Shown here: positions 43,699 through 55,316 of the stretch, in pieces
Numbering within the stretch: the stretch's first letter is position 1
Layout of the letters: every line of letters begins with the position of its first letter
Source: Candidula unifasciata
Lineage: Eukaryota; Mollusca; Gastropoda; Stylommatophora; Geomitridae
Length of the DNA stretch: 64,000 bases
Assembly: GCA_905116865.2 (NCBI GenBank)
Contig: CAJHNH020007002.1
Location: 124,001-188,000 of the forward strand
Reading direction: 5' to 3'
Notes under the pieces: generated by a model
The model's database searches: none
Seen by the model: the letters and a program-made list of their open reading frames with translations, nothing else
Told to the model about the DNA's origin: nothing
Translations under genes and position numbers: made by a program

Positions 43699-43775
43699 TT
43701 CTTTCTTTCTTTCTTTCTTTCTTCTTTCTTTCTTTCTTTTGTTGTTCTTTCTTTCTTTCTTTCTTTCTTTCTTCT
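43452..43775 (+). repeat. (TTTC)n tract, about 325 bp
   Basis: TTTC units with occasional TTC and TTTTC slips. A minus-strand SINE-A starts directly at its right end, so on that strand this is the element's 3' (GAAA)n tail. Confidence 0.95.
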
Positions 43776-43796
43776 CCTCCTCCCTCCTCCTTTTCT

Positions 43797-44060
43797 TGCT
43801 GTTTAACTACTGTAAACTCCAGAGGAAATTTTGCTTGTTTGTCCACTTCTGAACTGTAGTCTTGTTCCAGATTCGAGTTTTTCTGTTTTACGGATCTGAT
43901 TTATTTTTTCGCCAGTTGTTGGTTTCTCACTTCTCATGCAAATGCTTTTAGACTTCGAAGGGAAACCCTTCAGTTAATCGCCTCTCACGACATGCTTGTT
44001 AGCGGGTTACCATGTCTATCACCCAGTCCTATCGGTGTGCTAGAACCCACACAGGAACTT
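43797..44060 (-). mobile_element. SINE-A copy, nearly full length
   Basis: The plus strand reads CTACTGTAAACTCCAG, TTGTTTGTCCACTTCTG, CGGATCTGATTTATTTTTTCG, TAATCGCCTCTCACGACATGC and TAGAACCCACACAGG. It is the reverse of SINE-A from tail to 5' end. Confidence 0.82.
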
Positions 44061-44064
44061 TATA

Positions 44065-44835
44065 CTTCAATTTGTCGCATTTAATCAACAAAGTAATCTA
44101 TGGGAAGAGAGGGGAGGGGGTTAAGGAAGAGATGGGGTTGTTACCTTGCCCGCCCATTTTCTTCTGTAAACAGATATCGGTTTTCCCTGGGTTTCCCAGT
44201 TGCTACTCCGGCAGTACAGCTTTGGGAATATTCCCGTGTGACCCTTAAAGGTGGAAGAGAAGTGTTCCCTGTTGTAAAGAACATTGCAGCCATCCCCCGC
44301 CCCCGTGTGGTTTGTAAGCCTCTCTTTACTGGGGTAGGGAGGGGGAGGTGGGGTGAGGACGCCTATTGTTTTTTATATAGAAAAAAAAAAACTACTGAAA
44401 TCGTGATGCTTTGCTACACACATCTTGGGTCGTTATATTCTTCGGTCCAGTTCACGTTTTCCGGCCCATCTACAGATTACCTGACTTTGCATTCATACTT
44501 TCTCAGACGCTTCTACGTCGGAGGGGTGTCACGTTGTCTTCCCTCCAATTACATCAGCGCCGGTGTCGCGTGTTCTATACTACACGACGACACAGCTTTC
44601 TGAAACCCCAGAACATGTAGAATTGGCACTAACCCAAACCAGCCTCAACCTGGGTCACACGAGAGACTCTTTTCGAAGAAAGCAGTACAATGTGACACCC
44701 CTCTGATCTAGATCAGACTGAGAAAGTGTGTAGATGGGCCGGGAAACAAGTCATATTCTTCTTCTGCTTCTTCCTCGTCTTCAGCCTCCCCATGCTCTTA
44801 TCCTCCTATGTTCCCTTATCATCATACTCATCATC
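44065..44835. other. Intergenic, no feature seen
   Basis: The 167-codon open frame at 44100-44603 has no recognised family, is proline/serine/arginine-rich and crosses G-rich low-complexity sequence. I do not support it as a gene. Confidence 0.4.
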
Positions 44836-44838
44836 TGC

Positions 44839-45062
44839 TTCGGCTCCTTCTCCGCGGCTTCGGCTCCTTCTCCGCGGCTTCGGCTCCTTCTCCGCGGCTT
44901 CGGCTCCTTCTCCGTGGCTTCGGCTTCGGCTCCTTCTCCGCGGCTTCGGCTCCTTCTCCGCGGCTTCGGCTCCTTCTCCGCGGCTTCGGCTCCTTCTCCG
45001 CGGCTTCGGCTCCTTCTCCGCGGCTTCGGCTCCTTCTCCGCGGCTTCGGCTCCTTCTCCGCC
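44839..45062 (+). repeat. 20-bp GC-rich minisatellite
   Basis: About eleven copies of CGGCTCCTTCTCCGCGGCTT, with one variant (CCGTGGCTTCGGCTTCGG near 44912). Because 20 is not a multiple of 3, a read-through frame cycles through three peptides. Open frames here on both strands are due to the repeat. Confidence 0.95.
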
Positions 45063-45319
45063 CCGTCTAGTTTTCTTCTTCACGGATGTTTGTCCTCAAA
45101 TGGATCTAGTGTATGCAAAAACAATTGTTTCTTCTGCATATGTTGGACACACCAGGATACATCTTCCTACCAAACCACGCCAATCCAGCACTGAATACAA
45201 ATGCAGTTTTAAAACAGTTGTCATTTACGCAAGTCTGCAGGTCATTGAAAAACTCATCCCACCATTGATTGGCTCTTTGTAATTTCAACAAACGATTAAT
45301 CTTACGTTCAAGAGTTTGC

Positions 45320-45440
45320 ACAGGATGTAAGTGACGCCTTGAATATGAACGTGCACCAGGTGGAAGAGCTGGCGAGAGACCGTGTTTCTTTCAGGCAAAC
45401 CGGGATAAGAGCGACGTTCTGCAAAGAAGCTGCTACATGA
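45320..45440 (+). mobile_element. LINE C-terminal fragment (possible)
   Basis: Encodes DALNMNVHQVEELARDRVSF and RQTGIRATFC. The pattern with ARDR-SFR resembles LINE C-termini and the minus fragment at 12.3 kb. Confidence 0.45.
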
Positions 45441-45444
45441 TGTA

Positions 45445-46525
45445 GTTTGTTATTATTACTCACCGGTTCGGCTCTCAGTTCTGTGCCTCGGGTTCATACC
45501 TAAGATTCAACTGGGTATCGGAAGCTGTTCTCACTGGTCTGCCATCTGCAATGAGATTTTTCGGGTCACTGTAATCGGTGGTGTCAAACTACTATCAGAG
45601 AGCAGATCTGGAGCAAATAAAATTAAATGTCTTGTGGATGTGAAGCTAACAGTTGCCTTGGCCTTATGATCAACAAATGAGCAATCGAATCTTTTTCTTC
45701 AAAGAATTGAGAATTGGACTCGCAGGCCCGTTAAACATACTACTGTCCTAGCTTTACTCATTTCATTCATCCTTTCACGCATACACCTTTTATTAGGTAA
45801 TAATGAAAATCATCATCAACGACCTGATACTAATTACAGATTGCTGTAATGTGCTCGAATTATGCACACATTTCTAACACCAGTGCGTCACAGTAATTGT
45901 AATAAACCTGAGGAAATAAACGCCATGCCTAAAATCAATGCATTTCAACAGACAGTGCCAGAAGAAGAAAGCTGAAATCTACAATGGACAGATTCTACGT
46001 ATCTCTAATGCCGCGACCCTTTAATACAGTTCCTCATGGTGTGGTGACCTCCAATCATAAAATTATTTTCGTTGCTACTTCACAACTTCGGGCAATATGT
46101 GTTTTTCAATGGTCTTAGGCAACTACTATGATATGGTCGTTCGACACCCCAATCCAATCAAGGGGGTCGCGACCGACAGGTTGAAAACAGCTTCTCTGGC
46201 GAGAGGCGTGTTGCCCTAAGGGTAGTTTGTTTTTTATTCACCCCAAACAAATAAATCCCTAAGTTTCATCGAAAGATCAATACTCTAGGGGTGTTATAGG
46301 TTGGGGGGTTAGAGTTAAGGTTAGGATCTCTGTCAGCCCCGACCGCCTCAGAGACACCGACCTATCCAAACTCCAACCCTTAACATATTGGACTCCCGGG
46401 AACTCCGGGTTTTCTATTTTTTGGGGTTGGTTAAAAGTAAAGTACTGCCCTAACCAAATATGTACCTGTGCTTGTCTAAAGTATTGTCTGTATTGTAGAT
46501 CTGTCTGCTAAAAAAAAATTCTGAT
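45445..46525. other. Intergenic, no feature seen
   Basis: A telomere-like fragment GGGTTAGAGTTAAGGTTAGG lies near 46307. No gene. Confidence 0.4.
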
Positions 46526-46529
46526 CATA

Positions 46530-46635
46530 AATAATTGAGACTGAACAAGACAGAAGGCTGTGGAGAAACATGATTAGCAGCGACACACTGAATGAGTGGA
46601 CGAGCCATACGCTTGACGAAACAGCATAATAAACT
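46530..46635 (+). mobile_element. RTE-like LINE C-terminal fragment
   Basis: Encodes EQDRRLWRNMISSDTLNEWT, like the TQDRG-WIDMTANTTQ end at 40.88 kb. Confidence 0.5.
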
Positions 46636-46857
46636 TTACTTTAAGAACATGAATTTGTGCAAACTTTGCGTTTTCCACATAATAATGAGACAAGAGGCCA
46701 CTGAGAACATTGTAATAACTGGGCAAGTTAGGAGTTTTGAGGCAAGTCAGTAAGGAAATGAAATGCTTTTTTCAAGAAAGGCATGGTGGTCGATCAGCAG
46801 TCGATTTTACTAGTGACATTTAAATAAAATGGTTGTCGGGCGAAGGTCATCTGGGTT

Positions 46858-47012
46858 GAGATGACACATGATGATGGTGATGACACATGATGATGGTGAT
46901 GACACATGATGATGGTGATGACACAGGATGATGGTGATGACACAGGATGATGGTGATGACACATGATGATGGTGATGACACATGATGATGGTGATGACAC
47001 ATGATGATGATG
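46858..47012 (+). repeat. 19-bp minisatellite
   Basis: Eight copies of GATGACACATGATGATGGT, two of them with CAGG instead of CATG. Frames on the reverse strand read as cycling His/Ser/Cys peptides and are not genes. Confidence 0.93.
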
Positions 47013-47014
47013 AT

Positions 47015-47945
47015 GTGAACTGCCAGTAGACGAGCCGAGCTTTGCCAGGATTTGAACCAGCTAACAATACACCACCATCTCGGAAGGACTGTAGGAATCG
47101 TGCCCTTGGCAACCTTCTCGGTTACTGGAGACGGAAGGATTTCAGCGGCCTCGGGACAGCCCCGGCCACAAATAGACTGCCATGTTGTTGGAGCGCCCAC
47201 GGAGGACGGTGTCGGGTTACCTTGTACACCCAGCTTGTTCTAGAACTGTAGGCGGGTGATTGAATGCGGTGTCGCGACAAAATGGCCACGTTTGATGTAA
47301 AATGGAAATCTAGTACGGCAGAGTGACACAGGGCTAGGGAAAATACGCATTTCATAGCAACGACTTTGTGCTCAAACAAAATAAAAAATAATCGGGTAAT
47401 GATTGGCAGTCACAGAGTAAATGTAACAAACAGATATCGGAAGGTCGTCATCACCAACATCATCATGTGCCATGTCAATAAGTGCAGATAGTCCGAAAGC
47501 CTGGTACGGAACACAGCCGGCTCCAGCATGGAGACGGTGTACGGAGTTACAACTTTCCTGAATGCTTGAGATAACAAATGAACGATTATTTTCTCTTTAC
47601 AACGACGTGATGTACTATTTTTAGATAGTTTTGTACTGGTTTCGTGGAAACCGTTTGTTCTTCTATCTTGTTTTATTGCTTAGATTGTGCACAATCAAAT
47701 GATGAAAAAGGATGCAAATCTGGCGGGCAAGGTCAGTACAGAAAGATTTGGTAGCAATGCAGGGGAAATAATAAATACGCTGACACACCCAACAATGTCG
47801 GTTGAGGAGTGGGGGATAGGAGTTGTGTGTTAATTGTCCTGATCCTACCTTAAGAGAATAATAATAACAATAGTGTGCTTCATAAGGAAATAAAATGGTA
47901 CGTGCATTACTGAAATAATATCAAATGTACAAAACATACTTTTTA
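47015..47945. other. Intergenic, no feature seen
   Basis: A moderately GC-rich stretch at 47030-47250 has overlapping open frames on both strands but no recognised product. Confidence 0.4.
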
Positions 47946-47950
47946 AGATA

Positions 47951-48305
47951 ATATCTTCTTCTTCTTCTTCTTCTTCTTCTTCTTCTTCTTCTTCTTCTTC
48001 TTCTTCTTCTTCTTCTTCTTCTTCTTCTTCTTCTCTTCTTCTTCTTTCCTCTTCTTCTTCTTCTTCTTCTTCTTCTTCTTCTTCTTCTTTCCTCTTCTTC
48101 TTCTTCTTCTTCTTCTTCTTCTTCTTCTTCCTCTTTCCTCTTCTTCTTCTTCTTTCCTCTTCTTCTTCTTCTTCTTCTTCTTCTTCTTCTTCTTCTTCTT
48201 CTTCTTCTTCTTCTTCTTCTTCTTCTTCTTCTTTCATCTTCTTCTTCTTCTTCTTCTTCTTCTTCTTCTTTTTCTTCTTCTCCTTTTTCTTTTTCTTTTT
48301 CTTCT
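47951..48305 (+). repeat. (TTC)n tract, about 355 bp
   Basis: TTC with CTC/TTTCC interruptions. It abuts the 3' end of a minus-strand Rep-C copy, so on that strand it is a GAA tail. Confidence 0.96.
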
Positions 48306-48329
48306 GACTAATGTAAGATGCGTCTCCAT

Positions 48330-48525
48330 GTGGAAAACAATTGTTCGTTATTTGAAGCTCCTCCCTGGCGTTTGCCGGGGGTCCGAAATATAGCCAGGCC
48401 ATAAATATGACCTAATGGCTGATAGGGGTTTCTGGGACCTCTCCACGGGTGATCGTCATCCGCATTACGGCACTTTGTGTTACCGGGCGTTTATCGCTTT
48501 GTGGGATGTCCTGGTGGGGTAACAT
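48330..48525 (-). repeat. Rep-C copy with GAA tail
   Basis: The plus strand reads TGCGTCTCCATGTGG, TTTGAAGCTCCTCCC, CCGAAATATAGCCAGGCC, GGGACCTCTCCACGGGTGAT, GGCACTTTGTGTTACCGGGC and GATGTCCTGGTGGGGTAAC. The TTC tract is directly to its left. Confidence 0.85.
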
Positions 48526-48534
48526 TTACTTACT

Positions 48535-48660
48535 TCTTCTTCTTCTGTCTTTATCCGAAGATGTGAATTCGTTGTGCCGATTTACAGCATAGCTGAGTTA
48601 TCTGCGCCTTTCAGCCGACACTTCCGACTTCTGTAGGCATCTTTCGTCCGCTCTAGCCTT
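48535..48660 (-). repeat. Rep-D copy
   Basis: CTTCTTCTTCTGTC, GTGCCGATTTACAGCATAGC, GCGCCTTTCAGCCGACAC and CCGACTTCTGTAGGCATC, in Rep-D order, with TTC units on the left. Confidence 0.65.
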
Positions 48661-48669
48661 CCTGGTTAG

Positions 48670-48800
48670 TTTGGCAGGTGGATACAAGATATTTTAGATG
48701 CTCTGGCTATGAAAGCACATAGGGCTGGAGAACTGGCTAGCGACAGAGAGACTTTCAGGCGTGTCATGACGAAAGCGATTGTTTCCCATATCAGTTCTTG
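48670..48800 (+). mobile_element. LINE C-terminal fragment (possible)
   Basis: Encodes YKIF-like start then (other frame) LASDRETFRRVMTKAIVSHI. DRE-FRR is a common last motif of LINE proteins. Confidence 0.35.
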
Positions 48801-48890
48801 TTTTGCAATTCCTTGCTCATTTCGTCACAGAGTGTGTCCAGTTTATCTGTGTTATATGGTTAACATGAGTTTCTAGGATTTGCAACTGTT

Positions 48891-48985
48891 CCCGTGTGGG
48901 TTCCAGGACCCCATTGTGGGGAAAACAAGAACAGACCCACTGCCTTAGCAACAAGCATGTCGTAGGAGACTACTCGGAAGTTTTT
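48891..48985 (+). mobile_element. SINE-A 5' fragment
   Basis: CCCGTGTGGGTTCCAGGACC, AAAACAAGAACAGACCCAC and AGCATGTCGTAGGAGACTAC. It is broken after this, with an imperfect repeat of the ACTACTCGGAAGTTT word. Confidence 0.8.
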
Positions 48986-49189
48986 TTCAGACGACTACTC
49001 GGAAGTTTAAAAAATATTTTTCAACTATCCCTATTCAGTATTTATCCCCACATCAGTCACATTTCTTGATTTGAAGCATTGTTGGCTTACGATGGTAGTG
49101 GCAAATTTTTAAAGACTAGAAGTAATAGACAGAAATGAAGTAATAGACAGCGATCCTTGTGTGACGCAAACACGGATAATGGAATGATT

Positions 49190-49475
49190 ATGAAAAGAGG
49201 TTTTGAAAGAGGCGGGAGCCCGAAGACAACTACTCACAGACATCATTTTTCGGCCATGTTATGAGAAGAGGGAAAATAGAACATGTTGTGACCACTGGAA
49301 AGATCTATGTAAGGAGGAATAGAGGAAGACAACAAGAGAAGATTCTTGACAGTCTTGTTGCATGGCATGGAGATGTGTCGGCACACGAACTGATTCATGC
49401 TGCAGGAGATCGTGGATTATGGAGAGGCATAATCGCCCACGCCAGTCGGCAAGGTATCTGATAATGATGAATAGA
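49190..49475 (+). mobile_element. RTE-like LINE C-terminus with ATG-rich tail
   Basis: Encodes GHVMRRGKIEHVVTTGKIYV, RRNRGRQQEKILDSLVAWHG, DVSAHELIHAAGDRGLWRG and then ends GATAATGATGAATAG. A minus relative is at 20.06-20.34 kb. Confidence 0.85.
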
Positions 49476-49579
49476 TAAGCCCACCTGAGGACTCAAGTCA
49501 TTTCTAAAAATCAAATCCCTGGTCAATTCAGTGATTTAGCATCAAGCCAACTTGCCTTCGTTCTGACATTGTTCTGCAT

Positions 49580-50330
49580 GTCGACCGTTTGGAGGGCAGT
49601 GGAAAACAACTGAATGTAAAATTGTCAAGTAAAATAAACAACCAACAGATGCGGAATCATGACATTTTCCGCCCAGGTGATGTGATTATATGTACAGATC
49701 GCTCAGTGTTAAGAGGCAGACGAAGTGCATGGGAGTTCATAGCCTGGCAAATGATACCACAACGTCTAGTTTGAGAATGGAGGTGGAGGCAGTCATTGCT
49801 GCCTTCCACTAGCTAGAGAATCAGCTGTGAACACATCCTGTGATTGTAACTGACTCACAGAGCATGCTGAGAAATGTGAAGACAGGCATGCTCCGTTCAT
49901 ATTCAGGAATCGCTTCAGAAGTCCCCGGTAGTAAGCGTCCTTTGGAAATTTCTCCAGGTCATACCAGTCTGTTTGTAAATGGCCACTTCTGCACCACTTG
50001 GTGGTGAATTGGTGTATGACAAGCTAGATATTGTGAGGGCCCTTTGGGAATGAGTGAACAGTCTGGCGGCACAAATAGATTATTACGGTCTGCGGCGAAT
50101 GAGCTCCGAGGAGTTACCCGGGGATCTGGCCGACGCTCAACACTCAAGGGAACGGCGAGACGGGATACACAATCAGACAGTTACCGGCACAATCGCAGTT
50201 TGAACTCTTCGCTTGCTGCTGAAGATGAGGACAATGTGAGTGTCCCGAGTGCTGTGATGTCGATTCTTATTTCAGCGTTCAACAAACGCTGGAGTTAGTT
50301 TGCAACATTCTTAGTTTGGTAGCTTTGTTT
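49580..50330 (+). mobile_element. RH-LINE-1 3' part, decayed RNase H
   Basis: Encodes DVIICTDRSVLRGRRSAWEF (TDRS where TDGS is expected), then EVEAVIAAFH, VIVTDSQSMLR (catalytic D), and the C-terminal RGVTRGSGRRSTLKGTARRD shared with the minus copy at 53.2 kb. It ends after AGTGCTGTGATGTCGATTC. Stops interrupt it. Confidence 0.82.
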
Positions 50331-50334
50331 GAGT

Positions 50335-50545
50335 TTGTTACTTTAGTTTGGCATACCATTAATTAAAGGTTGTTGATGGTCGTTGTGCTAAGATTTAATG
50401 AGTTGAAGAACTGGATTTCGTGAAAGATTTATATCAGCAGCTACGCTTGATCGGTGCTAGTAGCAAACGTTTCCTCTTAACTTGATGGCATCATTTGCAA
50501 TTACCCTATTATCTCCCACAAACAAATGAGTTCAAACCGGATGCG
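50335..50545. other. Intergenic
   Basis: No feature seen. Confidence 0.4.
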
Positions 50546-50547
50546 GC

Positions 50548-50838
50548 ACCCCGTGTGGGTTGCGGGGCCCCATTGTGGGAAAAACAAGAATAGACCCACT
50601 ACCTCCCCAAAAGCATGTCGTAGGAATCGACTAATTTGGAGCTTCCTTCGAAGTCGGAGTACATCTGCCGGAGAGGCAAGGAACAAACATTCTGCATGCT
50701 AATAACTCAGACGTGTGAAACGGATGTACACGCAACACCCAGTTTCTGAAACAGGACTGGAGTCCAGAAGTGGACGAACAACCATAACTTTTCCGCCGGA
50801 GTTTACAGCCAGCGAACGCGACGAAGAAGAAGAAGAAG
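50548..50838 (+). mobile_element. SINE-A copy, full length, 11-bp TSD
   Basis: Starts ACCCCGTGTGGGTTGCGG and ends GAGTTTACAGCCAGCGAACG with CGACGAAGAAGAAGAAGAAG. CCGGATGCGGC is present at 50537-50547 and 50839-50849, immediately outside. Confidence 0.92.
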
Positions 50839-50849
50839 CCGGATGCGGC

Positions 50850-51286
50850 CATATTTGGAACTCAGTTGTCAGTTTAAGTACACTCATCTGCCACAGAACG
50901 AGGTTTTACAAAAACGTCGGGCAGACAACTACGTTGTGCAAGGTGTACTCAAGCATTGATTATCTGTCCTGTAACAGCGGAAAAACAAAAGATATCAGCA
51001 CAACCGGATAGAAAGCAGACCGGATTAATTCTAAATTACTGAGAGGAAAGGAGTGATTGTGTGGCTTGTATAAACTCAGTATCAAAGATTTATGATATTA
51101 TATAATTGACTGGCTTTTATAAAACTCGTGTTTCGTTTATGTCCTGGTTATAATTTTAAAATACTTGCTGTTTTTTTTACGTAACATTATCAGGATTTTG
51201 AAATGAAGAAAACGGTATACTGATTGTATAATACCCCTCTAAATAATTATCTTTTTATCTACCTCAGTTTCTGTACTGATCTTTAA

Positions 51287-51290
<4 letters not shown>
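50850..51290. other. Intergenic, no feature seen
   Basis: AT-rich, no gene. Confidence 0.4.
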
Positions 51291-51347
<57 letters not shown>

Positions 51348-51365
51348 CACACACACACACACACA
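51291..51365 (+). repeat. (TC)n-(CA)n microsatellite
   Basis: About 26 TC units then about 10 CA units. A second (TC)n tract lies at 51574-51650. Confidence 0.95.
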
Positions 51366-51567
51366 CTCACTCACCTTTCTAAGCATCTTCACTTGTCTCT
51401 CTTGATCACTCCGACTTTCTCTATCCTTCTGTCTATCTCCTTTCTCACTTCGCTTGCCTAACTTTAGCCATGCTCCTTTCAATCATCTTTACCTATCTCG
51501 GTCTTTCTGTCCACACCATCAATTTGCTGTATCCTTTTGTAGTCCCCCCGCCTCTCCCTCTTGCCCT

Positions 51568-51573
<6 letters not shown>

Positions 51574-51649
<76 letters not shown>

Positions 51650-51650
51650 T
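51574..51650 (+). repeat. (TC)n microsatellite
   Basis: About 37 TC units in pyrimidine-rich sequence (51410-51740). Confidence 0.95.
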
Positions 51651-51789
51651 ACTTATATACCTTTTTTTTTAGATTTATCTTCACATTTTCGATCCTTTAC
51701 TTCTTGAAAGTCCTCTTTGTCCTCACTTTCTTGATCCTTTTCTCTAACTTATGTCTACATCTCTGGCGTTTCATCAATCTTACTTTCTC

Positions 51790-51872
51790 AGTCTCAAAGT
51801 ATTCAGTCAGATGTCAGTCTCAAAGTATTCAGTCAGATGTCAGTCTCAAAGTATTCAGTCAGATGTCAGTCA
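51790..51872 (+). repeat. 26-bp tandem repeat, three copies
   Basis: Three nearly perfect copies of a unit starting TCAGTCTCAAAGTATTCAG. Confidence 0.92.
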
Positions 51873-51939
51873 TACCCAGACAAGAACAAATTACGAATGT
51901 TCATGTGTTCGTTTTGTGACCGTTAAACTGTCAATCGTA

Positions 51940-52215
51940 ACCTTCCGGTGTGGCTCCCCGGACCTCATTCAGGGTGGAGAATAAACCTCACTGCCTCCCT
52001 AACAAGCATGTCGTATAAGGTGACAATCATGGGATGTCCTCTGACGTTACAGTGCATCTGCGTGACAAGCGAGGAACCAACAGTTTGCATACAGGTATGC
52101 CGAATATGTAAAACAAATGTGCACGCAAAACTCAAGTTCTGGAAAAAGATTAACGTCCAGAAGTGGACGAACAACCAGAATTTTCTGCTGGAGTTTACAT
52201 CTGGCGAACGCTAAG
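51940..52215 (+). mobile_element. SINE-A copy, full length
   Basis: From TTCCGGTGTGGCTCCCCGG through AACAAGCATGTCGTATAAGG and AAATGTGCACGCAAAACTC to GAGTTTACATCTGGCGAACGC. No long tail. A possible imperfect TSD (TCGTAACC / TCGTACTACC). Confidence 0.85.
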
Positions 52216-52219
52216 TCGT

Positions 52220-52630
52220 ACTACCAGGCCTCACAGCCCATTTCTTTAGCAATTATATAAATAGAAAAAAACTAACCCACAACAAATATTTACAATATTC
52301 TGTAAGAGTTAACGGAAATTTGGCCCTAAACAATGGACGCGCTGACGTCACACGACGTCGACCGGAAGACCCAGTTACCCGTTGTGCGAACATAGTGTAA
52401 ACCAGCGACTGGTTGGGCGCACCAGGAAGTTGAAATATCAAACCGGAAATGTGAAAGTTTTCCCAGTTTTGTTTACTTTTGTGTGGTTTTGTTACGTCCA
52501 GTTCGCAAGCACATGATCAGTAAATGTTATACAATGAGTGTGTTTGTATTTAAAAAACTAAATAGACATTTTATGCCCCACATTAATCATCAGCATCACT
52601 ATCGTCGTTCATCTGCATGATTTGATTTCT
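52220..52630. other. Intergenic, CpG-containing
   Basis: Bases 52320-52460 are rich in CpG and hold a TGACGTCA (CRE-like) site. No gene or start site can be supported. Confidence 0.35.
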
Positions 52631-52634
52631 TCTT

Positions 52635-52930
52635 CTTCTTTGCGTTCGGTTTCGTATGCTCAGATCAGACCATCACGTGGGTTGCCTCTATGAACTCGCA
52701 TGTCAGCAGCAGGTCCTGCATGGTTCCCCATAGCTTGCTCTGCACACTTTGCTCTTGAGGCCATGTGTCTTTTCAAAGTTGCAATTTAGAGTGGGCAGGT
52801 CTGCAAAATGTGCTCAGGTGTTTGGGGTCCTGTTTGACAGGCACACTGCGGGGACTGTACAATCTTTATTTTATGCATGTGGTAGTTGAGCCTGCAGAGT
52901 CCTGTTCGTAGACGGAAAATTGTTGTATGT
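52635..52930 (-). mobile_element. RH-LINE-2 3' end
   Basis: The reverse strand encodes LNYHMHKIKIVQSPQCACQT then TPEHILQTCPL, the CxC...EHIL-TCP tail, and ends CGAACGCAAAGAAGAAG. This is the cleanest LINE copy of the tail that SINE-A also carries. Confidence 0.85.
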
Positions 52931-53079
52931 TGCTTTCTGTTGAGTCTGCTGATGGGGTCTTGTGAATGTTTACTGTTAGTTTGTTCTCTTCACAATCCCT
53001 TGTATTTTCCTTTGATTTGATTGCATGATTTGATTTGATTGATTTGATTTGATTCAAGAACCGACATCACAGCACTCGG

Positions 53080-55316
53080 GGGCATTCCCATAAGCGCGCC
53101 GTCCCCATCTTCAGCAGCCAGCGAAGATTTCCGATACTAATGGTGCCAGTAGCATTCTGATTAAACGTCTGTCTTGCCTTTCCTCTGAGCCTCATGCATC
53201 TGCCAGAACCTCTCGTCACTCCCCGCTGCATCAATCTTACCAGACTGTGGTGATCAGTCTGCCCATCCGAACTGTACACGCTCTCCCACAAGGCACTAAC
53301 CACGTCTGCCTTATCATGCATTAGTATTCCACCAAGCTGTGCAGAGCCAGCCAGTCTGTCCGCCTGTTCATTTCCCAACACACCGGCATACCCTGGTGAA
53401 AAAAATTCAGACAATACTCCTCACTCGTTTCCTCCGCAGCGAAGCATGCCACTCTGCACGAAGCATACCTGTTCTGATCTTCCTCAGCATGCTTTCTGAG
53501 TCAGTTACAATCACGATGTGTGTGTTTGTCGTGTTCTCTAGCCAGCGGAAAGCTGCAGTGACTGCCCCGCCTCCATTCTTAAGCTGGATGTTGTGGAATC
53601 ATATTTTAGGCTCTCCTGCACCAAACGTCGACCATTAACTTTAGCTAAGAAACCCCAAGCACTTCTTTTGCCTCTTGACACTGAACCGTATGTGTAAATG
53701 ATCAAATCCTCTGAGCGAGCATTATCTTGAATTAATTGCTGAAATTCCACCTCTGCGGCACCTGCTGGCCAGTCTCTGCATTCCCGGCTCAGGGTGATTA
53801 TGACTCTACACAGGTCTGACTGTTCAGGTGGCACTTTGACCCACTCCTCTCCTCGCCTAATGTTCTCAAGGATGCAAACTTGTCTGATTGTGTCTTCTGC
53901 CTAAGCCATCCATGACTTCCCTCTTATCAGCCGCTGACCCTTAACTGCACCCAGATCTTCGTGCAAAGGGTGGTCTGTTTCTGCAGCTACCCTGAGATAA
54001 GACTTCGCCTGAAGCACCTTGTGCCTACCTGCAACAGTCGGCAAACCAAGGATGTATCGCATACACACCACTGGGGTGTCTCTGGCGCAAACCAGAATGA
54101 CCCGCATTGCTGCGATCTGTATGCGCTCTAGTTTGTCCATCTGGCTCTTTGAGACGGTAAGCATTCCCAGGTCATAATCAACCACTGACAGGATCAGGTG
54201 CTGATATAGTGTGAAAAGCATTCTCTGTTCTATGTCAATTGCAGCCATAGCTTTAAGTGCACCAAGTCCTTTTTGGCATCTTGTCACAAGACATGGCCTT
54301 AAAGGACAGGCTCCTGTCAAATGTAATTCCCAGATACTTCAGTTTGCTCTCTCTGTTAATGTTTCTACCATCTATCGTGAGACTTGGGACATTAGCTTTA
54401 ACGATCCTGTTGTCCAGAGAACACCACCCAACAGAGCCCTTTTACGGGTGGACGACAGTCCTCATTTCTGTACACTACTCAGTCACTTTGTCTACTGTCG
54501 CTTGTAGCTCCCGGGCTGTTTGTTCCCTCTCTTCCCCCTGCCTATATGCAAGTATATCATTCACAAAAGTCAGTATCCTTCCAACGCCTGGTGCTTCTAG
54601 GCTTACAGTCTTGCTCGTATTCACATTGAAGAGCAGAGGCGAGATGGCGGATCCCTGTGGCAGTCCTGGGGCCAAACTGCATGGTTCTGAGGTCCATGAG
54701 CCCAGTCGAAGAGCAACCCGACGTGAATACAGGACAGTGGCAATCCAATTCACCATCCATGGACTGACCTCCTTCTCCTTCAGTGCAGTCATTAAGATGT
54801 CGTATCTCACTCTGTTATAAGCATCCTCGAGATCCGCCATTATTTCCTGTCTGTTCTGGAACCCTTTATAGACGTCAAAAGCAAAAGTGGCCGCATTTGC
54901 CTATGTGTCCATACCCGGCCTGTAGCTTCCCAGACCTCTTAGGAGAAGCTTCCTCCTTTTCAAAAATTCTTACAGCTTTACAGCAACTATCTTCCCAAAT
55001 GTGTTTTGTAAGGTGATGATTCTAAAGCCACTCAGCTTTGAATGATCCTTTAAAGGTTTTGGTAGTGGGATTAGATAGCTGTGCACCCAGTCCTGCGGTA
55101 CTTTTGCCGTCTTAATGCTCTGGTTAAAACAGTCAGCCATCTCCGCCAGGTCCACATCGCTCAAATCCTTCATGTGACCATACCTGACCCCATCAAGTCC
55201 TGGTGCAGTGTCCTTTGCCTTTTTCAAAATTTGTTTGATATCTTCTACATCATTTTGCACGAGTTAAATAGGCGTTTTACTCTCAGGTGGTCATCTACGG
55301 CATTACTCTCCCGTGA
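53080..55316 (-). mobile_element. RH-LINE-1, reverse transcriptase and RNase H, decayed
   Basis: Largest LINE remnant here, read right to left. RT start: KKAKDTAPGLDGVRYGHMKD and SYLIPLPKPLKDHSKLSGFR (55.2-54.97 kb). RT core: ADLEDAYNRVRYDIL, GLPQGSAISPLLFNV and FVNDILAYRQGEE (54.84-54.48 kb), where FVND replaces the catalytic F-A/V-DD. Thumb/connection: LYQHLILSVVDYDLGMLTVS and MDKLERIQIAAMRVIL (54.32-53.90 kb). RNase H: IIYTYGSVSRGKRSAWGF, with TYGS in place of TDGS, so the first catalytic Asp is lost. Then GVLGNEQADRLAGSAQ and the C-terminal GVTRGSGRCMRLRGKARQTF (53.4-53.1 kb). RT plus RNase H without integrase points to the I/Nimb/R1-type LINE group. The endonuclease is missing; it is dead. 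Confidence 0.9.

Noticed and set aside
44100..44603. 167-codon open frame
   Set aside because: No family, low-complexity surroundings, overlapped by other frames.
44726..45282. Frames rich in Ser-Ala-Pro-Arg on plus and Glu-Pro-Lys-Arg on minus
   Set aside because: Produced by the 20-bp minisatellite; several frames are equally open.
53538..53834. Cellular RNase H gene
   Set aside because: It follows reverse-transcriptase sequence on the same strand, has the LINE-type RGKRSAWGF context and is broken.
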